Shown in pieces: positions 1 through 8,849 of a DNA stretch of 64,000 nucleotides. Both the position numbers and the translations under genes were made by a program. The notes under the pieces are model-generated. The model had not been told where the DNA came from, ran no database searches, and was given only the letters and a program-made list of their open reading frames with translations. The first letter of the stretch is position 1. Every line of letters begins with the position of its first letter. Source of the DNA: Paenibacillus sp. FSL K6-0276 (GTDB lineage Bacteria; Bacillota; Bacilli; Paenibacillales; Paenibacillaceae); contig NZ_CP150276.1 in the NCBI RefSeq assembly GCF_037977235.1, positions 2,604,001 to 2,668,000 of the forward strand, in the 5' to 3' direction.

Positions 1-258
1 ATGTGTCCACGCATCTTCAGCGGCTGCGAGTGCGAACTGACTAAATCTATCCATTCTGCGTGCCTCTTTACGGCCAAATCTGGCCTCCGCATCGAAATCA
101 TGCACAATTCCTGCAATCTTTGACTTAAAGTTAGAAGTATCAAATGAAGTGATTGGGGATATACCCGACTCACCAGAAACCAGACGATCCCAGAATTGAT
201 CTATTGTATTTCCAAGAGGCGAGATTAAGCCCATGCCTGTAATAACTACGCGTTCCAT
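1..258 (-). CDS. fabF: Beta-ketoacyl-ACP synthase (FabF/KAS II type), N-terminal part
   Basis: Reading the minus strand from the ATG at 258 gives 86 codons open to the window edge. The protein begins MERVVITGMGLISPLGN, the standard start of FabF-type ketoacyl-ACP synthases, and continues through SGESGI and the DRFSQFALAAAEDAW segment of the thiolase fold. The family condenses malonyl-ACP with acyl-ACP in fatty-acid elongation or in a specialised pathway. The active-site Cys and His lie beyond the edge. An AGGAGG site sits about 6 nt before the ATG. The gene is divergent from an MmyB-like regulator, whose family may sense fatty acids. It could be the housekeeping enzyme or a paralogue tied to a secondary pathway; the fragment cannot decide. 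Confidence 0.9.
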   Translation of the reverse strand, partial: MERVVITGMGLISPLGNTIDQFWDRLVSGESGISPITSFDTSNFKSKIAGIVHDFDAEARFGRKEARRMDRFSQFALAAAEDAWTH

Positions 259-331
259 AATGATCCTCCTCGACTTGTGTATATTAGTATTTTTCCACTT
301 ATTTTATCCTATTACAAGTTATCGTTTATCC

Positions 332-353
332 TAGTATAATTTGTACTATACTA
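332..353. promoter_or_regulatory. Perfect inverted repeat in the fabF/regulator divergent promoter region
   Basis: TAGTATA (332-338) and TATACTA (347-353) form a perfect 7-bp inverted repeat around an 8-bp spacer, in the 124 bp between two divergent genes. It lies just upstream of the regulator's ribosome site. Its size and place suit an operator for the adjacent XRE-type regulator; this is inference. Confidence 0.45.
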
Positions 354-382
354 AGAAATGTAACAGGGAGGAGAGTGAGCCT

Positions 383-1231
383 ATGGCTAATCAGATGAGA
401 CTACAGGCATTATCAGATTTCTTAAAAGCACGCCGTGCAGCGATCTCACCCAGCTCTGTTGGACTGCCAGAAGGCACACGCAGGAGAACGCCTGGACTTC
501 GCAGGGAAGAAGTTGCACAGCTAGCGGGGGTAAGCAGCACCTGGTATACGTGGCTAGAACAGGGTAGGGATATAAAAGTTTCGTCATCGGTTCTGGACTG
601 TATTGCGACTTCACTCAGGCTGACTCCGGATGAGCGGAAGTATCTTTTTGCACTAGCACTAGAAACAGGAACGGGAAACGTTCTATTTCAGCAAGATGAA
701 TCCTCTGTAATCAGTCCTTCTCTTCAGAAAATATTACAAGAGCTTAAGACTTGTCCTACGATTATTTCGGACCGACGCTGCGGGATTGTAGGTTGGAATG
801 AGGCTGCAGCACATGTGTTTCTCGATTTCTCTAAGCTACCAATCGAAGAGAGAAACATGATTCGTTTATTATTTGTTCGCAAGGAGTTCAGACGTTTAGC
901 CGTAAATTGGGCACAATTCGTAAGTGGTTATCTTTCCATTTTCAGAGCTTATTACGGACAATATGTAGAGGATCGTTGGTACGATGAATTCATTGAGGAA
1001 TTAAAAGGGCTGCATCCGGATTTTAATGAAATGTGGGAACAAAGTCGGGTAAGTTCTGCTCCAGATGTTCTACTCGAATTTAGACATGCCAAGGCAGGAA
1101 AGATGTTATTTCATTTAACCTCGCTACAGGTTCATGGCAGTGCCGATTTACGTTGTAGTATTTATACTCCTGCCCCAGATTCGAATACTGAACTTAAGCT
1201 GCAGCAGCTTATGGAACATACGATAAAGTAA
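383..1231 (+). CDS. XRE-family transcriptional regulator with MmyB-like ligand-binding domain
   Basis: The preferred start is the ATG at 383 (MANQMRLQALSDFL), 9 nt after GGGAGGAG; an upstream in-frame ATG at 341 lacks a good site. That gives 282 aa. Residues about 10-75 are an XRE helix-turn-helix with the typical TPGLRREEVAQLAGVS and WYTWLEQGRD motifs. The rest matches the layout of the MmyB-like ligand-binding domain, including a conserved RLLF...W segment near the middle. In one solved family member this domain held a fatty acid (established knowledge). Together with the divergent fabF-type gene this suggests a lipid-responsive switch controlling fabF and itself; the ligand here is inferred. 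Confidence 0.85.
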   Translation: MANQMRLQALSDFLKARRAAISPSSVGLPEGTRRRTPGLRREEVAQLAGVSSTWYTWLEQGRDIKVSSSVLDCIATSLRLTPDERKYLFALALETGTGNVLFQQDESSVISPSLQKILQELKTCPTIISDRRCGIVGWNEAAAHVFLDFSKLPIEERNMIRLLFVRKEFRRLAVNWAQFVSGYLSIFRAYYGQYVEDRWYDEFIEELKGLHPDFNEMWEQSRVSSAPDVLLEFRHAKAGKMLFHLTSLQVHGSADLRCSIYTPAPDSNTELKLQQLMEHTIK

Positions 1232-1338
1232 CAAAGATAGTAAAATTAAATATTATGTGTTTTTGGTCAATCTATTCGTCCAAGCATCTTCTTATAGATC
1301 TCATAAAATAGAGTATCACAATTAAGGAGATGAGATTA

Positions 1339-1764
1339 TTGGCCAAAACAATTATTGATTATAATGCAACCGTAGTAACACCTATTGCGAATGGTGTGAA
1401 TATCCTTGTTCCAACCAGTCCTGCAGGTGTATCCATTGCGACCACTTCGGTCTTTATTGATCCTGCTAACCCAGCTTCTGCAACGAATAGAGTGGAATTG
1501 ACTGCAACATTCGGATATCGTTCGATCGTGGGGGATCCAGAAATCATTATTCGTCTATGGCGTGCAGGCACCGAAATTTATTATGCACTAGCAGGAGATG
1601 CATTTAATGGTGATGACGAGTATTCACTTGTTTCTCTGCAAATGATAGAGCAAGCTCCTTTTGGCACGCAAAACTATCAATTAATAGTAGAGAATCGTAA
1701 TGCAGCATCTACAGCACGAGTGATTGGTCCGATTACCTTCACTGCGATTGCTATCGGAGGCTAA
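1339..1764 (+). CDS. ExsC-like small surface protein (possible exosporium protein), copy 1
   Basis: The gene codes for 141 aa from a TTG at 1339, 8 nt after AAGGAG; an ATG at 1330 overlaps that ribosome site and is unlikely. The protein starts MAKTIIDYNAT, has no signal peptide, and contains a PANPASATNRVEL block, an IIIRLWRAGTEIYYA strand pair and a VIGPITFTAIAIGG end. A second gene at 11010 shares length, order of motifs and ending, so the two are paralogues. The pattern recalls ExsC-type exosporium proteins, with an NRVEL block, an aromatic FR-G-EIY block and a GP-F/T-A-I end. A spore-surface role is plausible but not shown. A strong terminator follows. Confidence 0.6.
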   Translation: MAKTIIDYNATVVTPIANGVNILVPTSPAGVSIATTSVFIDPANPASATNRVELTATFGYRSIVGDPEIIIRLWRAGTEIYYALAGDAFNGDDEYSLVSLQMIEQAPFGTQNYQLIVENRNAASTARVIGPITFTAIAIGG

Positions 1765-1776
1765 TTAGTAATAGAT

Positions 1777-1822
1777 AAAAAAACACGAGGCCTCACATTT
1801 TGTGATGTTCCCGTGTTTTTTT
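1777..1822. terminator. Terminator, probably bidirectional
   Basis: AAAAACACG at the left and CGTGTTTTT at the right pair around an inner TCACA/TGTGA stem. A/T runs lie on both sides, so it can stop both the ExsC-like gene and the convergent MFS gene. Confidence 0.85.
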
Positions 1823-1847
1823 ATTTGTAGTTATATAATAATCCAAG

Positions 1848-2996
1848 CTAAGCATGGGTCTTTTTGCTATAAATCCGGCACAATATCAATCCGAACAGCA
1901 TACCGATAAATGACATTACGGATATCGTTAAGTATAGGGCCTTACCACCAAAGGCTTCATATAATGCTCCGCCAGCATAAGAAGCGAGAATGCCTGATAC
2001 ACCGAAGAACAGCAGCGCCAGTACAGTTTGACCCGTAGCACGCCATTCCTCAGGCACAATACTATACAGATATTGAATAGCTGCGGAGTAGAATACCGGG
2101 AAGGTAAGGATTTGAAGAATCTGTAGATAAGCTAGCAAATGCGGATCAGTAATCCAAGCTGAAATAAAGAATCGAAGAAAATAAAAGGCACCGGAAATCG
2201 AAATAATGATTAACTCTTTTCCTTTTCGCAACCACCAAAAGCTTAGGGCAAAAACAATAATTTCACTCATTGCGGCGATAAAGAAAGATTGACCTACTAA
2301 TTCAGGACTGCCACCAAGCTCGCGGATATAAACACCAAGAAACGTATCGTTCATTCGTGCAGGAACGGAGCTAATAAATATGAGCACTAGAAACAGCAGT
2401 GTTTCTTTGTTACTAAGAAAATGCTTCAGGCTGTCAAGTGTAACCGGTTTACCGGTGACTGGAGCATCTGGCATGAACCAGCTGACTATAAAGCTTGTAA
2501 GGCTAATCGCAACGAACAACATGGCCATCCCATGGGAGCCGAAAAAACTCATCACATAACCTGTGAGCAAGGCCATTACACCGTACCCCAGCGCACCGTA
2601 TGTACGTATGGACCCGTAGCTGATTCCAGCTGCCTCGGAGATCTGGAAATTCAAGCTTTCAGCTAGCGGATCGATAGGCATCAAGAAGAAATAGAGCAGC
2701 ATAGTAAAAAGAATAAGTCCCACATAGCTGCTGGAATCGAATAGAAAGTATCCCGTCACCGCAGAACATAACAGTAGAACTAGTAGTACTTTGCGGATCG
2801 TTCTTGTTTTGTCACTGATCATCCCCCATAAGGGTTGAGCGATAATGGTAACAAAACCTCCAGTACCAATAATGAATCCAATTTGCGCCGGGTTTAGACC
2901 CTGCTCACCTAGATAGACTGGCAGAAAAGGAATAAACATAGCCAGTAGCGCAAAATACAAAAAGTTAAACCCTCGTAATAGTGTTGGTGCATTCAT
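1848..2996 (-). CDS. MFS transporter (LacY/nucleoside-symporter-like MFS_1 type)
   Basis: A 12-helix membrane protein of 382 aa, taking the Met at 2996 (MNAPTLLRGFNFLYFA) as start. A longer frame from 3041 would add 15 residues without a better ribosome site. The loop between helices 2 and 3 has the MFS-like GMISDKTRTIRK motif, and the mid-protein WFMPDAPVTGK stretch fits the central cytoplasmic loop. The family moves sugars, nucleosides or drugs by proton coupling; the substrate cannot be read here. It is transcribed alone and convergently with the ExsC-like gene. Confidence 0.85.
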   Translation of the reverse strand: MNAPTLLRGFNFLYFALLAMFIPFLPVYLGEQGLNPAQIGFIIGTGGFVTIIAQPLWGMISDKTRTIRKVLLVLLLCSAVTGYFLFDSSSYVGLILFTMLLYFFLMPIDPLAESLNFQISEAAGISYGSIRTYGALGYGVMALLTGYVMSFFGSHGMAMLFVAISLTSFIVSWFMPDAPVTGKPVTLDSLKHFLSNKETLLFLVLIFISSVPARMNDTFLGVYIRELGGSPELVGQSFFIAAMSEIIVFALSFWWLRKGKELIIISISGAFYFLRFFISAWITDPHLLAYLQILQILTFPVFYSAAIQYLYSIVPEEWRATGQTVLALLFFGVSGILASYAGGALYEAFGGKALYLTISVMSFIGMLFGLILCRIYSKKTHA

Positions 2997-3132
2997 AAGT
3001 CTCTTTACCTCACATATTAAATAAAATTTGTTTAGAGTCAATTTGGTTATTGTATCATGGATGTTGAATGATTAGGATATAAATCTATGATAAACTGAAA
3101 ATAATTAAAGCAAAATGCAAGGAGAAAAGTCA

Positions 3133-3900
3133 ATGATAAAGCTGGTATCTTGGAATGTTAATGGCCTTCGGGCATGTGTCAAAAAAGGGTTTAATGACTA
3201 TTTCAAAGAAGCAGAAGCAGATATTTTCTGTGTTCAAGAGACGAAGTTGCAAGAAGGGCAAATTACTTTAGAGCATGCCGAGGAATATGATCAATATTGG
3301 AATTACGCAGTGAAAAAGGGCTATTCAGGCACGGCAGTGTTCACCAAAATCAAACCGATCTCTGTGAGATATGGGATGGAAGAAGATGAAGAAGCGGAAG
3401 GTCGGATCATTACATTAGAGTTCGAACATTTTTATCTGGTCAATGTCTATACACCTAATGCCAAACGAGATCTGACTCGATTGGAATATAGAATGGAATG
3501 GGAAGACCGCTTCCGCAATTATCTCTTAGAGCTGGACAAGCGTAAACCAGTTGTTGTCTGCGGAGACCTAAACGTAGCCCATGAGGATATTGATATCAAG
3601 AATGCAAAGGCTAACCGAGGTAACTCCGGTTTTACCGATGAAGAGAGAGGGAAAATGAATACGCTGCTAGAGTCCGGCTTCATAGATACGTTTAGATATC
3701 TTCACCCAGAACTAGAAGGAGTATACTCGTGGTGGTCTTATATGCCGAAGGTGAGAGAGCGGAATGTAGGCTGGCGGATTGATTATTTCTTAGCTTCTTC
3801 TAGACTTGCGCCTAATGTACTTGATGCTCAAATCGATTGTCATATCATGGGCAGTGATCATTGCCCAGTAATCTTGAAACTTGCTGATTTTACGAACTAA
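3133..3900 (+). CDS. exoA: Exodeoxyribonuclease III / AP endonuclease
   Basis: 255 aa from the ATG at 3133, 8 nt after AAGGAGA; an upstream in-frame ATG at 3115 precedes that ribosome site. The exonuclease-endonuclease-phosphatase fold is clear. It has LVSWNVNGLRACVKKGF at the start, FCVQETKLQ carrying the metal-binding Glu, VVCGDLNVAHEDID, the WRIDYFLAS strand, and the C-terminal GSDHCPV with the catalytic Asp-His. This is the Xth/ExoA enzyme that incises abasic sites in base-excision repair and trims 3' ends. Length matches B. subtilis ExoA. It is monocistronic and closed by a GC-rich terminator. Confidence 0.95.
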   Translation: MIKLVSWNVNGLRACVKKGFNDYFKEAEADIFCVQETKLQEGQITLEHAEEYDQYWNYAVKKGYSGTAVFTKIKPISVRYGMEEDEEAEGRIITLEFEHFYLVNVYTPNAKRDLTRLEYRMEWEDRFRNYLLELDKRKPVVVCGDLNVAHEDIDIKNAKANRGNSGFTDEERGKMNTLLESGFIDTFRYLHPELEGVYSWWSYMPKVRERNVGWRIDYFLASSRLAPNVLDAQIDCHIMGSDHCPVILKLADFTN

Positions 3901-3912
3901 ATAAAGAGAGTT

Positions 3913-3957
3913 AAGGCCGCTAAGTTCCTGAGAGAGGACGAAGCGGCCTTTATTTTA
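3913..3957 (+). terminator. Rho-independent terminator after exoA
   Basis: AAGGCCGCT (3913-3921) pairs with AGCGGCCTT (3942-3950), followed by TATTTTAT. Confidence 0.85.
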
Positions 3958-3978
3958 TGAAAGTAAACCTATTGTGTA

Positions 3979-5418
3979 TTAAATTCTGCCAACGATCTCA
4001 ACGAATTCAAGCGGGCCCATATTTACATTTAGCCGCTGCTTAAGGATTAGCATGTTCTCTAGAATTTTAATATCAAGTGTAATCAAGAAAGGCATTTCAA
4101 CAAACAGCAAGGATAATAGAAGCTGATCTTCTGCAGACCAAGTAAAGCTGGACATGATCCGGTTCGTAGAAGACTCAAGGATATGTGCAAAGCTTTCGAC
4201 CCATTGCCCTCGGCCAAGACGAATAACTTTTTGCTCACCATGCTCATCTACTAAAGTAAGTTCAGCTTCGTTGTTGTTAAAAGATATGGATAAGGTAGCT
4301 AGTGAAAATTGGTTGTTTTCGAACTTAAATGTTTGGCCGTTGATTTGCTCTTCTAGAATAGATGACAGTTGCAATTGTGGAGGATCAATGGATAAATTCT
4401 GTAATTTGTCAATCAAATTGGCTGTTGATGTTTGATCTTCCTGAAGGGGGGCTTCCTTCATGTTGGGTAGTAGATGCTCCCACACTTCATTCAATATACC
4501 CTGAATACTATTTGTTCCGGCAGTGATAGCAACTACAGCATCTTTTTCTGGAAGCACGATACAGATTTGACCGAATGCACCGTCTGCCCGGTAAGCTCCG
4601 TGCTGGCATTGCCAGAATTGATATCCATAGCCCATCGTCCAGTCATGATCGCCTTCGCCATTTGAAATGCGTTTAGAAGTGGCTTCATAGATCCACTCCT
4701 CAGGCAGAAGACGCTGATGATTCCAGATGCCTTTCTGCAAGTATAGCTGACCGAATTTAGCGATATCCTCTGTGGTTATGTTTAAACCGAATCCGCCTGT
4801 GTTGATTCCACGTGGACATGATTCCCAAGTTGCACCACGGATGCCAAGAGGCGTGAAGAGTCGTGGTTCTAAATATTTTAGCAGCGTTTCGCCGGTGACC
4901 TTTTGAAGAATTGCGGATAACATGTAAGTAGCGCCGGTATTATAGAGAAAGTGCGTTCCAGGTTCTTTTTCCACAGGGACCGTGAAGAAGGCTTTCACCC
5001 AATTTCCATCTGCACTTTGATGAAGTGAATCCATAGTATCCACGACTTGCCCTGTTCCCATCATCAATAGATGCTTAATGCTCATCTTGGATAAATTGTC
5101 CGTAATCTCTTCAGGTACATCTTCCGGGAAAAATGAAATGACCGAATCGTCGAGCGTGATTAACTTTTCTGTAACCGCAAGTCCGATAGCGGTTGAGGTG
5201 AAGCTTTTGCTAAGGGAAAATAACATATGTGGAAGGTCAGACTTATAAGGAGACCACCAACCTTCAGAGATCACATAACCATGCCGAAGGAACATAAAGC
5301 TGTGCAGACCTAAATTTTGATTCTCTACTGCACTAATAAAGTTGGATATTGCGGCTGATGAAATGCCCTGCTCTTCTGGAAGACTTCTAGTTAACTGCAA
5401 GCTACTTGTAGTTTCCAT
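3979..5418 (-). CDS. Serine hydrolase of the beta-lactamase/PBP-like family (class C type)
   Basis: 479 aa from the ATG at 5418, 8 nt after GGAG. The nucleophile motif SLSK lies at about residue 88 (MLFSLSKSFTS). FLYNTGATYML carries the Tyr-x-Asn-like element, and GYGYQFWQC with a following GAFGQ fits the third conserved region. No signal peptide is seen, so it should be cytoplasmic. The last 130 residues form a separate beta-rich domain often found in esterase or peptidase-type members. The likely role is ester or D-peptide hydrolysis rather than antibiotic resistance; the substrate is unknown. Confidence 0.85.
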   Translation of the reverse strand: METTSSLQLTRSLPEEQGISSAAISNFISAVENQNLGLHSFMFLRHGYVISEGWWSPYKSDLPHMLFSLSKSFTSTAIGLAVTEKLITLDDSVISFFPEDVPEEITDNLSKMSIKHLLMMGTGQVVDTMDSLHQSADGNWVKAFFTVPVEKEPGTHFLYNTGATYMLSAILQKVTGETLLKYLEPRLFTPLGIRGATWESCPRGINTGGFGLNITTEDIAKFGQLYLQKGIWNHQRLLPEEWIYEATSKRISNGEGDHDWTMGYGYQFWQCQHGAYRADGAFGQICIVLPEKDAVVAITAGTNSIQGILNEVWEHLLPNMKEAPLQEDQTSTANLIDKLQNLSIDPPQLQLSSILEEQINGQTFKFENNQFSLATLSISFNNNEAELTLVDEHGEQKVIRLGRGQWVESFAHILESSTNRIMSSFTWSAEDQLLLSLLFVEMPFLITLDIKILENMLILKQRLNVNMGPLEFVEIVGRI

Positions 5419-5505
5419 TCATTCATCTCCTAAATTTTGAGAATCCTTACCTTCCTATTCTATTATAAATTCCAATCTATAAACACCATATAAAAGAGAG
5501 CATTT

Positions 5506-6642
5506 TTAATCTTCTATAGGGCTGCTGTTTGAGGCATCGGAGATACGTCTTTTCTCTGGCCATGAAATAACATGCGAGGTTCGGCTCAATTTCTCATAAA
5601 TTAGCTGATCGTCTTTTTTGAATATCTTAATGACCAAATGAATAAAGAAAGCTAGGTCTACCAGTAGAACAAGGAGATGAACAATCATATTCCATATGGA
5701 TGACAGGTGTCCCGTCACGGCAGAATTGATGAGGAGAACGTGAACTCCAAGCATCACCCAATATAGCAGACCATATCTGATCAAAAGAGCCCAGAAAGAT
5801 GCCCGATTACAGCTGTTCGTTACCCGAATACGTACAATCCATTTGCCTAAAGTCCGCCCACCTGTGAGAGATGGAATTAGCATGAAGTAAATACCTGTTG
5901 CAATCCAGAAAGCACTTCTTATATCGAATCCATAAAGTACACCGAATCCAATGATCCACACCATACTATCGATGAGAAAAGCAATCCCTCTGCGGGTGTA
6001 GGAGACTCTTTTGGCAGATCGATCGATATTCGTATCCAGTTGTTCTATACGTGGCAGCAACCCGTTGATCCAAATGGCAATTCGAAATCCAAAGATACCT
6101 CCCAGAGTGTTGGTAATTAGATCATCGACATCAAATAGACGGTAGGGATGGTCAAAGAATCCGTAGATACCTGTAACCTGAGTGATCTCAAAGGATAACG
6201 AAAGAAAAAAGGACAATAGAATACACACGCCCCAACGCGTTCGAAAATAATAGCCCAGAAACATTCCAAACGGCACAGTCATAGCGATGTTAAATATAAC
6301 TTGTAAAAAAGCGGGTTCACGCAGTATCGACCAGTAAGTTGAGATCTGATCAGGTATGATCGATGAACCATCCACTATATCTTGTATGAATTGTAGAGGG
6401 TTGAGCTGAAAGATACTTCCAGAAGGTGCCACATTGTGCCGGGATGAAGGTAATGGCAGCAAAACGAGAAAATAAGCGTTCATCAGATAGAGCAGCAGTA
6501 AGTATAGGATTAAGGCTCTAAGCTTATGGATATAGCCGTGTCTACGGTATTGAACGATGAGAAAAGGTAGTGTGAAGATCAGCGCTGCTATAGGAAACAT
6601 CATGAACGCATAAGAAATAGGGAATACATACGAATGAAACAT
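5506..6642 (-). CDS. Membrane protein with VanZ-like and RDD domains
   Basis: 378 aa. The N-terminal 180 residues have VanZ-like membrane segments with NAYFLVLLPLPSSRH in the first loop and SFEITQVTGIYGFFDHPYR, including the conserved E-x-x-Q before the Asp-rich DVDDLITNTLGG motif. From about residue 215 an RDD domain follows: VSYTRRGIAFLIDSMVW carries the Arg-Asp pair, and GGRTLGKWIVRIRV is its second hallmark. VanZ proteins can lower glycopeptide susceptibility, and RDD proteins have been linked to ion or solute transport; the fused form's role is unknown. The gene stands alone and its start faces the coiled-coil gene at 6794. Confidence 0.85.
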   Translation of the reverse strand: MFHSYVFPISYAFMMFPIAALIFTLPFLIVQYRRHGYIHKLRALILYLLLLYLMNAYFLVLLPLPSSRHNVAPSGSIFQLNPLQFIQDIVDGSSIIPDQISTYWSILREPAFLQVIFNIAMTVPFGMFLGYYFRTRWGVCILLSFFLSLSFEITQVTGIYGFFDHPYRLFDVDDLITNTLGGIFGFRIAIWINGLLPRIEQLDTNIDRSAKRVSYTRRGIAFLIDSMVWIIGFGVLYGFDIRSAFWIATGIYFMLIPSLTGGRTLGKWIVRIRVTNSCNRASFWALLIRYGLLYWVMLGVHVLLINSAVTGHLSSIWNMIVHLLVLLVDLAFFIHLVIKIFKKDDQLIYEKLSRTSHVISWPEKRRISDASNSSPIED

Positions 6643-6793
6643 AGGTCACCTGCCGTAGAATTTTTTTTTGTAAAAAGAATTGATTGTCACTAGTAAATTA
6701 GCTTTACCGGCTCATTATAAAATTTTATGATAGGGAACTCAACTTATTTATTCCACGCATCCGGCATACACATGTCTATAGAGGAGCGTGAAG

Positions 6794-7144
6794 ATGATGG
6801 AGAAAAAGGTGCAGCAGTATTATCGACTGAAGCAAAAGCAAAAGGAAATCGAAAAAGAATTGGCGGATCTTCGTCAAGACATTCTAAGTTATTGTAGTGA
6901 GCAAGGGGCAACTGAGGCTGAAATCGGAAGCTACAAAGTGAAGCTAGTGCTGCAAAATCGCAAAGAATATGATGATCTGAAGTTATATGAAACCTTGTCA
7001 GACCCCGAAGTGTGGCGTATGCTCTCGAAATCAGACCCGGCGAAGGTGGCAAGTTTGACCAAGCTAAACGTAATCTCAGAGGACAAGATTATGCATACCT
7101 ATTCTTTAAAGACCGTAACTTTGCTGCAGGTGGATAAAAAATAA
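6794..7144 (+). CDS. Small protein with N-terminal coiled coil, unknown function
   Basis: 116 aa from the ATG at 6794, 7 nt after GAGGAG; a GTG at 6788 and an ATG at 6797 are alternatives. The first 40 residues (KVQQYYRLKQKQKEIEKELA) are strongly charged and heptad-like. The rest, with IGSYKVKLVLQNRKEYDD and VISEDKIMHTYSLKT, looks like a small alpha/beta domain. No signal peptide or membrane segment is present. I do not recognise the family. A terminator follows, so it is a single-gene unit. Confidence 0.75.
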   Translation: MMEKKVQQYYRLKQKQKEIEKELADLRQDILSYCSEQGATEAEIGSYKVKLVLQNRKEYDDLKLYETLSDPEVWRMLSKSDPAKVASLTKLNVISEDKIMHTYSLKTVTLLQVDKK

Positions 7145-7154
7145 GGGTTTACAT

Positions 7155-7188
7155 GAGCGGTCCCTTAATGGGGGCCGCTTTATTTTAT
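7155..7188 (+). terminator. Terminator after the coiled-coil gene
   Basis: GCGGTCCC pairs with GGGGGCCGC, followed by TTTATTTTAT. Confidence 0.8.
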
Positions 7189-7310
7189 CGAATCGCAACT
7201 CTTAGCATTTTGCGTTAAAATAAGAAGTGAAGCTGACCGTCTGCTAATTAAGGAGCTCCGGTGCTTTGGTGCGACAGTAAAGCGACCATAGAGATGGAGG
7301 AAAAGAAATC

Positions 7311-8543
7311 ATGAAAGATTTTGATGTAATGTTAGAGAAATATGCGAACCTGGTTGTAAAAGTAGGGGTAAATGTACAGCCTGGACAAGTCTTAATGGTG
7401 CATGCACCTATTGAAACTGCAGAGCTTACTCGCTTGATTGTAGGTAAAGCCTATGAAGCAGGAGCAAAATATGTAATTGTTGATTGGGACGATGAAGCGA
7501 CTACACGTATTCGTTACGAAAAAGCTCCAGAAGATTCCTTTGATTACTATCCACAGTGGCAAGCAGAAATGATGGAGAAGTTTGCGGAAGAGAACGGCGC
7601 CATCTTACATATTAAAGTACCAGATCCGGAATTGTTCAATGGTATTGATTCTTCCAAAGTATCAAGAGCGGTTAAAGCGGCAGCTGTTGCTCGTAAGAAC
7701 TACTCCAAATATACTCGTAATAGTAAAATCAGCTGGTCCCTCGTCAAGGCTCCAACGCGTGCTTGGGCGAACAAGGTGTTTGCCGATCTTCCAGAGGAAG
7801 AGCGAGTGGAGGCAATGTGGGAAGCGGTATTCCAGATGAATCGTGTAGGTAGCGATGATCCGGTAGCCGCTTGGAGAGAACATATCGGTCAATTGAAAGA
7901 AAGTCAGGATAGAATGAACGCTAAGCGTTATCAAAGCCTGCATTACCGCGCTCCGGGAACGGATCTACATGTGGAACTTCCGGAAGGCCATCTATGGCGT
8001 GGAGGCGGCGGAGAGAATGATCAGGGCGTCTATTTCGTGGCTAATATGCCAACAGAAGAGATTTATTCTATGCCCCATCGTACAGGAGTTAACGGTACGG
8101 TAAGAAGCACACTCCCACTGAATCTGAACGGACGTCTGGTCGAAGGACTTTCATTTACTTTTAAAGATGGAAAAGTAGTAGCATATGAAGCTGAATCCGG
8201 ACGTGAGCATCTGACCTCGCTGCTGGAAACGGATGAAGGCGCGTCCTATTTAGGAGAAGTGGCCCTGGTACAGCATGATTCTCCCATCTCACGTCTGAAC
8301 CGGATTTTCTATAATACCGGGATTGATGAGAATGCCTCCTGCCATTTCGCGTTGGGAAGTGCCTATCCTGTCAATATTGAAGGCGGCACAAAGCTTACGA
8401 ATGAAGAGCTTGTGGCACGAGGTGCTAATGTCAGCTTAACGCATGTCGATTTTATGATTGGCTCTGCTGAGCTGGATATTGATGGAGAGTTAGCAGATGG
8501 CACGATTGAACCGGTATTCCGTATGGGAAATTGGGTGCTGTAA
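7311..8543 (+). CDS. ampS: M29-family metallo-aminopeptidase (AmpS/PepS type)
   Basis: 410 aa from an ATG preceded by GGAGGAAAAG. The N-terminal domain opens MKDFDVMLEKYANLVVKVGVN, the usual start of thermophilic-type aminopeptidases. The C-terminal half carries the metal-binding elements seen in the family: NMPTEEIYSMPHRTGVNGTV, GREHLTSLLETDEGASYLGE, NEDA-like NTGIDENASCHFALG, and HVDFMIGSAELDIDG. These enzymes remove N-terminal residues from peptides in the cytoplasm using a dinuclear metal centre. The 166 nt upstream hold only a promoter-sized gap. It is transcribed alone and closed by a terminator. Confidence 0.93.
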   Translation: MKDFDVMLEKYANLVVKVGVNVQPGQVLMVHAPIETAELTRLIVGKAYEAGAKYVIVDWDDEATTRIRYEKAPEDSFDYYPQWQAEMMEKFAEENGAILHIKVPDPELFNGIDSSKVSRAVKAAAVARKNYSKYTRNSKISWSLVKAPTRAWANKVFADLPEEERVEAMWEAVFQMNRVGSDDPVAAWREHIGQLKESQDRMNAKRYQSLHYRAPGTDLHVELPEGHLWRGGGGENDQGVYFVANMPTEEIYSMPHRTGVNGTVRSTLPLNLNGRLVEGLSFTFKDGKVVAYEAESGREHLTSLLETDEGASYLGEVALVQHDSPISRLNRIFYNTGIDENASCHFALGSAYPVNIEGGTKLTNEELVARGANVSLTHVDFMIGSAELDIDGELADGTIEPVFRMGNWVL

Positions 8544-8554
8544 GGTATAAATTT

Positions 8555-8593
8555 AAGGTCGTAATCTCGCTTTAGGAGGTTGCGGCCTTTTTC
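8555..8593 (+). terminator. Terminator after ampS
   Basis: AAGGTCGTAA pairs with TTGCGGCCTT with two G-U pairs, followed by TTTTC. Confidence 0.75.
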
Positions 8594-8737
8594 TTTGGTG
8601 AAAGGATTTATGTAATAGAAAGTATTTTAATTGCCATGTATTATCGGTTAGGGTTGTGTCCTTTTTATAAACTGGTAAGCTTATAGTAGACCTTCTTTCT
8701 AGAAGGCCTATATTGTTATGCAAAGGAGACTTCAGCC

Positions 8738-8812
8738 ATGAATCATATGCCTTTACTAGTTGTTAGAGATGGACGGATTGCTGATGGGAGGGAAATCTAC
8801 TATGAGCCATAG
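8738..8812 (+). CDS. 24-codon open frame with a strong ribosome site upstream of the khtT-like gene
   Basis: ATG at 8738, 9 nt after AAAGGAGA, runs 24 codons to TAG at 8810-8812. It ends 37 nt before the start of the KhtT-like gene. The peptide (MNHMPLLVVRDGR...) resembles nothing I know. It could be a leader peptide coupling translation to khtT, a tiny protein, or the remnant of a longer gene. The strength of the ribosome site is the only real support. Confidence 0.3.
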   Translation: MNHMPLLVVRDGRIADGREIYYEP

Positions 8813-8849
8813 CTTTTTTGGAACAGGTCGAGGAGAAAGGGGAAGTAAA

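Noticed and set aside
7201-7310. Riboswitch in front of ampS
   Set aside because: No conserved riboswitch core or terminator/antiterminator pair is visible in the short leader.
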